Below, one piece after another: positions 22,685 through 28,891 of a DNA stretch of 33,753 nt. This DNA is from a virus, in IMG/VR virus record IMGVR_UViG_3300031578_000198, positions 1 through 33,753 of that record, one strand, 5' to 3'. Below the pieces are notes generated by a model. The model made no database searches. It had not been told where the DNA came from and worked only from the letters and a program-made list of their open reading frames with translations. The position numbers and the translations under genes are program-made. Numbering within the stretch: the first letter of the stretch is position 1; each line of letters opens with the position of its first letter.

Positions 22685-23007
22685 GCTAAGATCTCCAGGT
22701 TCGGATTGCTGCCTATAATTCCGCATGGTTGACGCCAATCTTCGTTGCATTCCCTGATGGCTTCGCGAAACATACCAAACCATTTGTCGCCCTGAACGAG
22801 ATTGGCCTTGTTATCAGCGCCCGTCCCCGATCCCCGAACCCACGCGCCCTCAAGCCGATTCGATGGGGATGCCAATGATTCAATCACAAACCCGTTGCTC
22901 GCTACGAACTTCCAATTGATCCCAATCTGGTGGATCACCCGCCAGAGTTTCGTGTCCCATTCGAGAACCGTCAGAACCTCGATAACCAACCTCTTGTCTT
23001 CATACAT
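22681..23007 (-). CDS. Hypothetical protein
   Basis: Encodes 108 residues. Strand-rich N-terminus (RLVIEVLTVLEWDTKLWRVI, NWKFVASNGFVIESL), then a helical segment (DKWFGMFREAIRECNEDW). AGGAGG precedes ATG 23007. Trp-rich and compact; no family is recognised. Confidence 0.65.
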   Translation of the reverse strand: MYEDKRLVIEVLTVLEWDTKLWRVIHQIGINWKFVASNGFVIESLASPSNRLEGAWVRGSGTGADNKANLVQGDKWFGMFREAIRECNEDWRQPCGIIGSNPNLEILA

Positions 23008-23022
23008 TTCCGTTCCTCCTTC

Positions 23023-23106
23023 TTATTTGTTTAGGGTGGCGATCAGTACCGCCACGACCGCCACGAGTGCGAGAATTACGATTGCGAATTGCAGTGAGCC
23101 GAACAT
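23023..23106 (-). CDS. 27-residue membrane microprotein
   Basis: ATG 23106 is preceded by GGAGGAATAAACC. Apart from its ends, the peptide is a single hydrophobic helix (FAIVILALVAVVAVLIATL) ending in NK. It has the same design as the 26-residue peptide at 18580. Strong RBS; a membrane regulator or toxin-like peptide is possible. Confidence 0.6.
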   Translation of the reverse strand: MFGSLQFAIVILALVAVVAVLIATLNK

Positions 23107-23109
23107 GGT

Positions 23110-23784
23110 TTATTCCTCCGCGGGCGTGGTGGATTCACCAGCGAGTAAACTTGGGCGGGACTTGCCGAATGGATCCGGCACTTTGAAAATCGCCATGTAA
23201 ACTTGGGCGGGACTTGTGAGGGCGATAGTGGCGGCAAGTTCCCAGATGAGCGCCTTGTCGGCTGGGATTAGATCACTGGCGGCCCTGTCGAACCAGAATC
23301 GCTTAAGATCCGGGTCGGCCTTAAGTTGTCGCGCAACTTGTTTGGCCCAGATCTCCGAGAAGCCTCTTCGGACCAATCTGCCCGTGATCCATTCGGACAA
23401 GGTGCACATCAGGGGTTCAATCGGTTCGGGTGTGGGTTCCAGCCCACGTGTACCTCCCGCAAGCTCAGACGCCTTTTTCATCAGGGCCAAGACCTGCTCT
23501 GGGGTTTCCTGGACAAAATAGATTTTCACGTAGAAGCATTGTCCATGTTCGGTCGACCCGCCCGTACGGGGTCTGCGGACCTCAATCGCCGTGAAGACAG
23601 GTCCATGGTGGTATCCGCCCAACTCTACATTCCATTCTGGTTTGCTATTCTGCTCGGATCGCACCGCAAGGATGTCCGAGTTGACTGGCAAGACTACTGT
23701 GCCGATTACATCATGCGATGGAAGGTCAACTAACTCCGTCAGGGTCATGTAACCTGCTCCCTTAATTACTGTCACTTTCTCCAT
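23110..23784 (-). CDS. Hypothetical 224-residue protein
   Basis: The start is ATG 23784 with GGAGG upstream. The N-terminal half is beta-rich (YMTLTELVDLPSHDVIGTVV; VFTAIEVRRP; CFYVKIYFVQETPEQVLALM). The second half is helical (LSEWITGRLVRRGFSEIWAK, ADKALIWELAATIAL), with a disordered end. The C-terminal coding region contains a 20-base direct repeat in two different frames, so the tail may have been reshaped by duplication. No family is recognised. Confidence 0.65.
   Translation of the reverse strand: MEKVTVIKGAGYMTLTELVDLPSHDVIGTVVLPVNSDILAVRSEQNSKPEWNVELGGYHHGPVFTAIEVRRPRTGGSTEHGQCFYVKIYFVQETPEQVLALMKKASELAGGTRGLEPTPEPIEPLMCTLSEWITGRLVRRGFSEIWAKQVARQLKADPDLKRFWFDRAASDLIPADKALIWELAATIALTSPAQVYMAIFKVPDPFGKSRPSLLAGESTTPAEE
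23145..23216. repeat. 20-base perfect direct repeat
   Basis: GTAAACTTGGGCGGGACTTG occurs at 23145-23164 and 23197-23216, 52 bases apart and in different reading frames of the same gene. Recombination between the copies would delete 52 bases and shift the C-terminal frame. Confidence 0.9.
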
Positions 23785-23808
23785 TTCTGTTTCCTCCCTA
23801 GTATTGAT

Positions 23809-23979
23809 TCACGCCTCGGGGCGTGATGATTCTTCCGGTTCCTCACCGACGGGTACGTCCGCCAGCGCTTTGCATCGGTCCTTATCTGCCAAGTAGTCCT
23901 GTTTGTCCTTATAGTGACGGCTGGTCCCAAACCGATAGGGCCACAGTTCACAGGTGACGATCTGGCAATCTCGAATCAT
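23809..23979 (-). CDS. Small hypothetical protein (56 residues)
   Basis: ATG 23979 directly follows the upstream stop TAG, with AAGGGGGG as RBS. The sequence RDCQIVTCELWPYRFGTSRH, then KDKQDYLADKDRCKALADV, looks like a compact folded phage protein with three Cys, ending in an acidic tail (GEEPEESSRPEA). It resembles small phage proteins that follow a CxxC microprotein, as here. Confidence 0.65.
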   Translation of the reverse strand: MIRDCQIVTCELWPYRFGTSRHYKDKQDYLADKDRCKALADVPVGEEPEESSRPEA

Positions 23980-24129
23980 CTAAAAACCCCCCTTAGAATC
24001 GGGGTTCTGACCCATGCAGGTTTTGCAGTTACGTCGGATAGCCTTGAGGGGGGAGTACTCCGCAACCCGCGTTTTTCTCGGGGTTCCTGAATTTCTATGG
24101 GCACCCTGGAACTGGATGGGCTGTTTCAT
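23980..24129 (-). CDS. Small CxxC phage protein (49 residues)
   Basis: ATG 24129 has a near-ideal GGAGGT RBS. The C-terminal half contains SPLKAIRRNCKTCMG, a pattern (KAIRxxCxxC) seen in many short phage proteins beside replication operons. Probably a single metal-binding knuckle. It is the first gene after the internal terminator and is abutted by the 56-residue gene. Confidence 0.68.
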   Translation of the reverse strand: MKQPIQFQGAHRNSGTPRKTRVAEYSPLKAIRRNCKTCMGQNPDSKGGF

Positions 24130-24143
24130 TGTTACCTCCGGGT

Positions 24144-24188
24144 AAAAAGCGCCGGGGCCGGGAGAAGGAGAGAGAAGACCGGCCCCGG
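24144..24188 (-). terminator. Intrinsic terminator inside the early operon
   Basis: CCGGGGCCGG (24152-24161) and CCGGCCCCGG (24179-24188) form a perfect 10-bp stem. On the minus strand it is followed within 3 bases by TTTTT (24144-24148). It lies after the second RHH gene and before the rest of the early operon, so it should limit downstream transcription unless antiterminated or partly read through. Confidence 0.75.
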
Positions 24189-24192
24189 ACTG

Positions 24193-24474
24193 TCAGGTTT
24201 GGTGGTCGAGTTGGAGCGCGCCATCGGGGTCAGACGGCGCGCCAGGTGGGGAACCCTCGACCGGGGGAGGGTCATTGCCAGTCGAAACCCCTGGGTTGTC
24301 AGCTATGTGATCGAGCGTGATCAGCGCCTCCAGGTTGCGGGCGCCAAGGCGGATACACTGGCGGATGATGTGGCTTCGGGATCTGTGTAACTGATGTTCA
24401 AGCAAGTGGAGTTCATTTCTGACGTCGGTTCGGTCTGCCCGTGGGCGGAAAGATATGAGATTCTCATCAATCAT
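24193..24474 (-). CDS. Ribbon-helix-helix regulator
   Basis: Encodes 93 residues, with AAAGGAG before ATG 24474. Residues ~7-45 fit an RHH fold: a strand (LISFRPR), helix one (DVRNELHLLEHQLHRS), then RSHIIRQCIRLGARN as helix two. The C-terminus is Pro/Gly-rich and probably disordered. RHH proteins bind DNA as dimers through the paired strand. It is the second gene from the early promoter and probably helps set early transcription. The internal terminator follows immediately. Confidence 0.7.
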   Translation of the reverse strand: MIDENLISFRPRADRTDVRNELHLLEHQLHRSRSHIIRQCIRLGARNLEALITLDHIADNPGVSTGNDPPPVEGSPPGAPSDPDGALQLDHQT

Positions 24475-24479
24475 CGCGG

Positions 24480-24665
24480 TTACTCCTTTGGGGTCCGATA
24501 GGCGTTCAGGACTCCATCAGGCGTGGCAATCCGCAGGGCCCGTCTCACCACTTCAGATGGTGTCAGACCCGTTTCCTTCACCAGTCTGATAAGCGCCTTG
24601 GTTTCATCTTTGATTCCATCGCTCAGTCTTACGCCGACGCGGCCGTGCATTTCCACTGTTCTCAT
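24480..24665 (-). CDS. Ribbon-helix-helix repressor-like protein
   Basis: Encodes 61 residues from ATG 24665 (AGGGGGACACA upstream; the longer GTG start lacks an RBS). The strand HGRVGVRLSD is followed by IKDETKALIRLVKETG and LTPSEVVRRALRIA, a textbook RHH with its TPSE turn. It is the first gene of the early operon, directly downstream of its promoter, as expected for a Cro- or Arc-like autoregulator. Confidence 0.75.
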   Translation of the reverse strand: MRTVEMHGRVGVRLSDGIKDETKALIRLVKETGLTPSEVVRRALRIATPDGVLNAYRTPKE

Positions 24666-24693
24666 TGTGTCCCCCTGTTCCATCGTGTAGCAC

Positions 24694-24723
24694 ACAATAT
24701 CCCCCCGTGGAATGGTATGTCAA
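24694..24723 (-). promoter_or_regulatory. Early operon promoter (minus strand)
   Basis: On the minus strand TTGACA (24718-24723) is followed 18 bases later by TATTGT (24694-24699), a good sigma70-type match. The -10 box overlaps the palindrome GTGT-AGC-ACAC (24685-24695), a likely operator. The transcript would begin near 24687 and start with the RHH gene. Confidence 0.7.
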
Positions 24724-24752
24724 GCGAAAAATCGAAAAAGAATTGATTCCCC

Positions 24753-24781
24753 TTGCTTTTTTGTTGAACATGGTTTAACAT
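24753..24781 (+). promoter_or_regulatory. Lysogeny/integration promoter (plus strand)
   Basis: TTGCTT (24753-24758), a 17-base spacer and TAACAT (24776-24781) form a plausible sigma70-type promoter for the plus-strand RHH gene. The interval holds TGTT ... AACA half-sites around the -10 box, a possible operator. It is divergent from the early promoter about 30 bases away, the arrangement of a phage genetic switch. Confidence 0.6.
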
Positions 24782-24817
24782 ACGCATATCAGAGAATTTA
24801 GAAGGGAGGTGATTAAC

Positions 24818-25015
24818 ATGTTAGAACAAAGTGTCTCAACTGAAGATACGATTCATATCGGGGTCAGGCTTCCGAAGCCGTGGGTCATCCGTCTTGAGGA
24901 AGTGGTACACCGAAAGAACGTTGAGTTTGGCGTCTGGGGCATAAGCCGCAGTGATCTTGTCAGACTCTACATTCGAGAAGGCTTGGATCGAGATCTCGAA
25001 ACCTCCCAAGACTAG
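24818..25015 (+). CDS. Ribbon-helix-helix regulator, divergent from the early operon
   Basis: Encodes 65 residues from ATG 24818 (GGAGG 8 bases upstream; a GTG at 24809 is less likely). The strand TIHIGVRLPKPW, helix WVIRLEEVVHRKN and helix GISRSDLVRLYIREGLDRD suit an RHH protein. It is the first gene of the plus-strand integration unit, so it is the best candidate for the lysogenic repressor. The attP-like segment lies just after its stop. Confidence 0.7.
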   Translation: MLEQSVSTEDTIHIGVRLPKPWVIRLEEVVHRKNVEFGVWGISRSDLVRLYIREGLDRDLETSQD

Positions 25016-25030
25016 GAAAATCAGGGCGTT

Positions 25031-26002
25031 ATGATGGAAAAGCGCGCGGTCGTGGCTCAACTGGATAGAGCATCGGACTTCGGATCAGCTGGGGCCGCAT
25101 GTCCTGATTTTCGTGGTGTTGGAAGGTCTCGGGAGATGATTGGATTTCGCCGGGGTGTAGGTATGGTCGAGTTTGCCAGGATGTACTCAGCGTGGGGAAG
25201 CGCAAGAAAAGCACGCCGGACCGTGGAGAAAGACCGAGAGGTTTTCAAGATCCTGGTCAAAAATCTGGGGGATCTGGAAATCAGGGAGGTAGAAACCGAC
25301 AGACTGGAACGATTCCTGGGGGAATATCGAGAAAATCATTCCCCCGCAACCTGCAACATCATCATCCGCCACCTCAAGGCGGCACTGAACTGGGGACTTC
25401 GCCGGGGCATAGTCAAGGCAAATGCCTGCATCGGAATCAAATTGTTCCGGGTCCCGAAAAGGTATCCGAAGTTTCTCTCCGATCTGCAGGTCGGAAAACT
25501 GGTCCACGCGGCGGTGGAGCATTCCAGACCCCTGTACCTCTACGTGCTCCTGGGCCTGTACGCCGGGCTTCGGGCCGGGGAAATCGCCGAGTCCCAGTGG
25601 TCGTGGTTCGACCCGGATCGCCGGATCATCACGCTGGAACCCAATGGCTCGTGGATCCCGAAGGATCGGGACTCCCGCCGCATTCCCATGCATCACTTCA
25701 TCCGGGAGGCGCTCCCGGACCCACTTCCAAAAGGCTATATTTTCGTCTCGGGCAAGCGCAACTCCGGCCACGGCCAGTGGCGGTACTACCCCCGCACCGC
25801 CTGGAAGACGATCGTCAAACGGGCCGGGCTTCCCGCTGACGTAACCCCCCATTGGATGCGACACACATTCGCCACGCGACTGGTCCAGGCGGGGGAACCC
25901 CTCATCAACGTCCGGGAATACATGGGCCACTCCTCGACGGCTGTGACTGAGCAGTACGCCCATGCTATAATCACCGGAAGCAAGATCGACTTGTTAACAT
26001 AG
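25031..26002 (+). CDS. int: Tyrosine recombinase (integrase)
   Basis: Encodes 323 residues if started at ATG 25031. Catalytic residues are in order: R181 (GLYAGLRAGEIAE), K211 (WIPKDRDSRR), H274 and R277 (PHWMRHTFATRL), H300 (YMGHSS) and nucleophile Y309 (TEQYAHA). The core-binding domain begins near residue 46 (VEFARMYSAWGSARKARRTV). The first ~20 residues are encoded by the tRNA-like attP segment (VVAQLDRASDFGS is translated tRNA), so the functional start is more likely ATG 25163 or 25136. It catalyses integration at, and probably excision from, a tRNA-Arg gene. No excisionase is recognised. Confidence 0.92.
   Translation: MMEKRAVVAQLDRASDFGSAGAACPDFRGVGRSREMIGFRRGVGMVEFARMYSAWGSARKARRTVEKDREVFKILVKNLGDLEIREVETDRLERFLGEYRENHSPATCNIIIRHLKAALNWGLRRGIVKANACIGIKLFRVPKRYPKFLSDLQVGKLVHAAVEHSRPLYLYVLLGLYAGLRAGEIAESQWSWFDPDRRIITLEPNGSWIPKDRDSRRIPMHHFIREALPDPLPKGYIFVSGKRNSGHGQWRYYPRTAWKTIVKRAGLPADVTPHWMRHTFATRLVQAGEPLINVREYMGHSSTAVTEQYAHAIITGSKIDLLT
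25046..25086 (+). other. attP: attP core: 5' half of a tRNA-Arg gene
   Basis: These 41 bases read as a tRNA 5' half: acceptor strand GCGGTCG, TG, D arm GCTC-AACTGGATA-GAGC, A, then anticodon arm TCGGA-CTTCGGA-TC with anticodon TCG (Arg). Homology to a tRNA stops just after the anticodon loop, so no complete tRNA is encoded. Phages carry such fragments as the crossover identity with their host tRNA target. It lies between the RHH gene and the integrase catalytic region and inside the integrase open frame. Confidence 0.8.
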
Positions 26003-26013
26003 GAGACAAGACG

Positions 26014-27018
26014 ATGAACACCGATATTCTAGACCAAGCCAAGCAACTCGCCCGGGACCATCATTACGAGGCGGCCCTCGCTTTGTTCCGTGAGGCAGGC
26101 GGCACGTGGGGCTTCTACGGCGCAGGTGCATGCCTCCACAAACTAAATCGCATCGGCGAGGCCCGCGAAGCCCTCCACCGCGCCCTCGACCTCGACCCCT
26201 CGAACCTCAAAGCCGCCAAACTCCTCTCGACCATCCCGAAGAGAGGCGAGACCTCGCAGGCAAACTCTCAACCCTCTGAGACCCTTGGGATTATTGCCCT
26301 CTGTTTGCCCATCGGCGCGACTTTGCTCATCTGGTTTTGGATCGGCCAGATGAATCTTCTGCAAAGTCCCGGATCGACACTGAATCTCCTTGTCGTTGGA
26401 ACGATCATCGCCACTGACATTCTCATCGCCGTAGAGGCCAGCCGCCTTGGGTTCGGTCGCGATCCCGATCTCAAAGAAACGAGCCCGGTTACCTGGCTTA
26501 TCGCCTTGATTCTCCTATGGTTCATCATCTATCCCATGTACTTTTTCAAGCGACGTCTCCATGGCGCTCGAAACATGCTTGCCGGCGCGATAGTCGTCAC
26601 CCTGGTTTTCATATTGTCCTGGGCCGCCATGGCCACTGCCATCCAGGAAAAAACGAACACCGTCACGGGCGCCATCGAAAACATCCTCGCTCCATTCCGC
26701 CCTGTCTCCACCAATCCGTCGCGAGAGGGCTCATCCCAACCCTCCAAGTCCCGCACCGTCTCTCCCTCCGCGGTCTCGATACCTTCCCCATCCCGCCCTT
26801 GCTGGAACTGCAAGGGAACCGGTTGGGATGATTGCCCGATCTGCGTAAATGGCCGAGACGATTGTTCCTACTGTAGTAATGGCTGGGCGCGGGATTACAG
26901 GAGTGGCGCGCAAATCATATGCGAGCATTGTCGGGGCCTCGGTTACTCGAGCTGCACCTTCTGTAATGGTGCCGGCGGCACCAGGTGTACCATCTGCAAC
27001 GGCACCGGAAAGCGATGA
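26014..27018 (+). CDS. TPR - four-helix membrane - DnaJ-type zinc-finger protein
   Basis: Encodes 334 residues. The N-terminal ~75 residues are TPR-like (YEAALALFREAGGTWGFYGAG; GEAREALHRALDLDPSNLKA). Four hydrophobic segments lie at ~91-111, 121-142, 158-178 and 186-209. A Ser/Pro linker precedes a C-terminal DnaJ-like Cys-rich domain with six CxxC pairs (263/266, 274/277, 284/287, 303/306, 314/317, 325/328), most as CxxCxGxG. AGGAG lies before ATG 26014, 11 bases after the integrase stop, so it is co-transcribed with int and probably expressed in lysogens. This is the position of lysogenic conversion genes. Exclusion or stress function is possible but unproven. Confidence 0.72.
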   Translation: MNTDILDQAKQLARDHHYEAALALFREAGGTWGFYGAGACLHKLNRIGEAREALHRALDLDPSNLKAAKLLSTIPKRGETSQANSQPSETLGIIALCLPIGATLLIWFWIGQMNLLQSPGSTLNLLVVGTIIATDILIAVEASRLGFGRDPDLKETSPVTWLIALILLWFIIYPMYFFKRRLHGARNMLAGAIVVTLVFILSWAAMATAIQEKTNTVTGAIENILAPFRPVSTNPSREGSSQPSKSRTVSPSAVSIPSPSRPCWNCKGTGWDDCPICVNGRDDCSYCSNGWARDYRSGAQIICEHCRGLGYSSCTFCNGAGGTRCTICNGTGKR

Positions 27019-27040
27019 TCGACGCACCTCCGCGAAATCA

Positions 27041-27214
27041 TCAACTCGCCAGGAGTGTCTTCCTCAGCGCCGCAGCAATAATCTCGCTGCGGCCCTTGCC
27101 TGTGCGGGTCATCTCCTCCTGTAATTTTTTGTCCAGATCCACGGGGATCAGGACTTGGCGGCCTTTCGTCTCAGGTCCAGGCGGGCGGCCTGGACGGCGT
27201 TTGCGTTCGGGCAT
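27041..27214 (-). CDS. Ribbon-helix-helix protein with AT-hook-like start
   Basis: Encodes 57 residues from ATG 27214, with AGGAGG upstream. The basic start RKRRPGRPPGP resembles an AT-hook. The RHH core is GRQVLIPVDLDKKLQEEMTR then GKGRSEIIAAALRKTLL. It is the last gene of the short minus-strand operon and converges on the TPR protein gene. A DNA-binding regulator or partition-type accessory is likely. Confidence 0.75.
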   Translation of the reverse strand: MPERKRRPGRPPGPETKGRQVLIPVDLDKKLQEEMTRTGKGRSEIIAAALRKTLLAS

Positions 27215-27215
27215 G

Positions 27216-27401
27216 CTATTCCTCCTTCCGCTGTTGAAGAATTGTCAAGGCTTCTTGGCGCCGTGCAATTCCCGTGACTGTATATTCAATGTCGCGCTTC
27301 ATCTGGGCGATTATTGCCTCCCAGCAAGGTTCCCCTTTGTCCGGCCAATAATTCATCGCCGTGTTCATGCGTGCCAACCGAACGGCCTCTTCGTGTGTCA
27401 T
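27216..27401 (-). CDS. Small helical hypothetical protein
   Basis: Encodes 61 residues (MTHEEAVRLARMNTAMNYWP ... EAIIAQMKRDIEYTVTGIAR). AAAGGGGAAA precedes ATG 27401; the hairpin of repeat family B lies just upstream. The stop TAG lies 1 base before the RHH start. No family is recognised. Confidence 0.6.
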   Translation of the reverse strand: MTHEEAVRLARMNTAMNYWPDKGEPCWEAIIAQMKRDIEYTVTGIARRQEALTILQQRKEE

Positions 27402-27478
27402 TCTCTTTCCCCTTTCGTTTCGGTCTAACCGACCGGACCGGCGCCCCTCCCGGAGGGGCGCCGGGCTGGGCGGTTAGA

Positions 27479-27721
27479 TTATTCTGTCTCCAACCAATTT
27501 TGCGAATCGCCCATTGTCCAATCGCAATCAGGCGGTTCAACACCGGGATCACCCTCAAAGTCGTTGGCCTCCAGCGCTATCGCCCCCAGACTCGCATCTG
27601 CCCAGGTGTCGAATTTGTTGTAATGATCCGACCCTGCGGTATCATAGACTAGATATCGGCCCTGATACCGTTCGATGGTCACTTCGTTCCCCGCGTTGTA
27701 GTACTCTGATTTTACTGTCAT
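27479..27721 (-). CDS. Small acidic hypothetical protein
   Basis: Encodes 80 residues, acidic (SLGAIALEANDFEGDPGVEP, WTMGDSQNWLETE) with a beta-like N-terminus (VTIERYQGRYLVYDTAGSDH). Acidic small proteins in such operons can be DNA mimics, but no motif proves it. AAGGAAGGGAG precedes ATG 27721. Confidence 0.6.
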   Translation of the reverse strand: MTVKSEYYNAGNEVTIERYQGRYLVYDTAGSDHYNKFDTWADASLGAIALEANDFEGDPGVEPPDCDWTMGDSQNWLETE

Positions 27722-27809
27722 TTTCTTTTCTCCCTTCCTTTCTGATTTTTCGGTCTAGCCGACCGGACCCGCGCCCCCCAGGGAGAGGCGCCGGGCTGGT
27801 AGGTTAGAT

Positions 27810-28082
27810 CTAACGGCGCGTGGATTCGACGTGCCGCGCGATGTATCCAGCGATCAGTTGACGTATGCGCGCGGAGCGGGTGCGGATCGTCGGATGTGGG
27901 TCACGAGACATGGCGGCATCGAACGCTTTGAGTAGCGGTGTGGGGATGCGCAGATTAAGATTTTCGGAGCCAAGCCGCCTACCTGTGCGCCAAAGTATAG
28001 TCGGAGAGCCATCACGGATGGCGATGGAGCCGCAGAGTTGCCCATCATCGTCGAGTAAGTATGTTATGGTCTCGGATTTCAT
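27810..28082 (-). CDS. RHH-like protein with N-terminal extension
   Basis: Encodes 90 residues. An N-terminal beta-like section (ETITYLLDDDGQLCGSIAIR) is followed by an RHH-like core: ENLNLRIPTPLLKAFDAAMS, then TRSARIRQLIAGYIARHV. AAGGAGTATTGC precedes ATG 28082. It lies downstream of the ParB-like gene and may regulate the operon's own promoter. Confidence 0.62.
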   Translation of the reverse strand: MKSETITYLLDDDGQLCGSIAIRDGSPTILWRTGRRLGSENLNLRIPTPLLKAFDAAMSRDPHPTIRTRSARIRQLIAGYIARHVESTRR

Positions 28083-28133
28083 GCAATACTCCTTCCTTTC
28101 TGGTTTTTCCCCGGCTGGCGCCGGGCTGGGCGG

Positions 28134-28517
28134 TTAGTCCATTTCTTGGCGTAATATCTCGGCGGCCTCAGGATCGACTCGATCAAGTATCGCCAATCGC
28201 TCCTCGTCATCACCCGTATGACCGATCCAATCCTCATCGACCTCCAGTGCGTCGCCGTCAATAACATAGATCGGGATCTCCAGGTCAATATCATCAATCT
28301 CGCCCCGCTCGTTGCGACGTTGGATCTCAATAATCGCACCATAACGATGTGATCCGTTAAGCAGCACCCAACCATTACCCAACGTGTACACGAGTAACGG
28401 AGGGCCGTTCCACCCATTGACTAGCATCGATTCGACAAGGTTATCTCGCTTGGCAATATCCCGCACGGGATGGATGGGCTCCGCGCTGAAAACGTCAAAT
28501 GGTATTGTTTTAATCAT
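28134..28517 (-). CDS. ParB-like N-terminal domain protein
   Basis: Encodes 127 residues. RDNLVESMLVNGWNGPPLLV, then VLLNGSHRYGA, is the ParB/sulfiredoxin fold signature, with a GSHRY box in place of ParB GxxRR. No HTH follows, so it is a stand-alone ParB-fold protein rather than a full partition protein; such proteins can be CTPases, ATPases or nucleases. It is the first gene after a perfect promoter. An acidic C-terminus follows. Confidence 0.75.
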   Translation of the reverse strand: MIKTIPFDVFSAEPIHPVRDIAKRDNLVESMLVNGWNGPPLLVYTLGNGWVLLNGSHRYGAIIEIQRRNERGEIDDIDLEIPIYVIDGDALEVDEDWIGHTGDDEERLAILDRVDPEAAEILRQEMD

Positions 28518-28552
28518 GGTCTCTTTTCTCCCTTCCCTTGTCTCTGCCTATA

Positions 28553-28580
28553 ATTATATCCATAACATTTTATTTGTCAA
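28553..28580 (-). promoter_or_regulatory. Consensus sigma70 promoter for the ParB-like operon
   Basis: On the minus strand TTGACA (28575-28580), a 16-base spacer and TATAAT (28553-28558) are both perfect consensus boxes. The ParB-like start lies 36 bases downstream. Such strength implies repression or high expression, perhaps in lysogens. Confidence 0.85.
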
Positions 28581-28831
28581 GAGGGTATTTTTCAATCTCC
28601 CGTCACTTTTTCCATAAACCTAGATATTTGAGGGAGTTGCGGACTATAAATATTTAGAGTCGGGGACCCGGACCCCCCTTTTTCATGCACGGGTGCACAT
28701 TTGTGCAGGTATCATCCCGGTGAGTCCGACAAAATGCTTGACCCCCTTATTAACGGAAACAGCCCAAAACGATAATAACGGAATCCTTATTATCCGTTAC
28801 GATACTATGGGGCGGTGCAAATCATAAACGA
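28581..28831. other. Non-coding control region with several palindromes
   Basis: No gene is seen in the ~250 bases upstream of the ParB operon promoter. Visible sites are a 20-base palindrome with one mismatch (GACT-A-TAAATATTTA-G-AGTC, 28642-28661), alternating half-sites TGCAC-GG-GTGCAC-ATTT-GTGCA (28686-28707), and nested inverted repeats around TAACGGA / TCCGTTA (28776-28799). They look like operators for the RHH proteins of this element. Confidence 0.55.
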
Positions 28832-28863
28832 CAAAAAGAGACCCGGCGGGAGGGAGCCGGGTC
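28832..28863 (-). terminator. Intrinsic terminator of the late operon
   Basis: GACCCGGC (28840-28847) and GCCGGGTC (28856-28863) form a perfect 8-bp stem with an 8-base loop. On the minus strand TCTTTTTG follows at once (28832-28838). It lies 28 bases after the last late gene, so it ends the structural/lysis transcript. Confidence 0.85.
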
Positions 28864-28891
28864 AAACATCGGAAAGGAAAGGAGGTAAGTT

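Larger units (their letters stand above)
27424..28137. repeat. Family B junction hairpins (three copies)
   Basis: Copies lie at 27424-27478, 27754-27808 and 28109-28137, each between a stop codon and the next gene's RBS. The first has a perfect 11-bp stem, GGCGCCCCTCC / GGAGGGGCGCC (27440-27462), nested inside outer arms TCTAACCG / CGGTTAGA. The others are degenerate but share GGCGCCGGGCTGG and GGTTAG. On the minus strand no T-run follows. They look like copied RNA-processing or insulating elements. Confidence 0.8.

Noticed and set aside
25046-25086. Complete tRNA-Arg gene
   Set aside because: Only the 5' half is present; pairing fails directly after the anticodon loop and there is no T arm or CCA. 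It fits an att site instead.
28134-28517. Complete ParABS partition system
   Set aside because: Only a ParB-fold domain is present; there is no ParA ATPase and no HTH, and an integrase provides inheritance.
28662-28684. Plus-strand terminator at the GGGG...CCCC-TTTTT stretch
   Set aside because: The stem is short and imperfect, and no plus-strand transcription unit leads into it.
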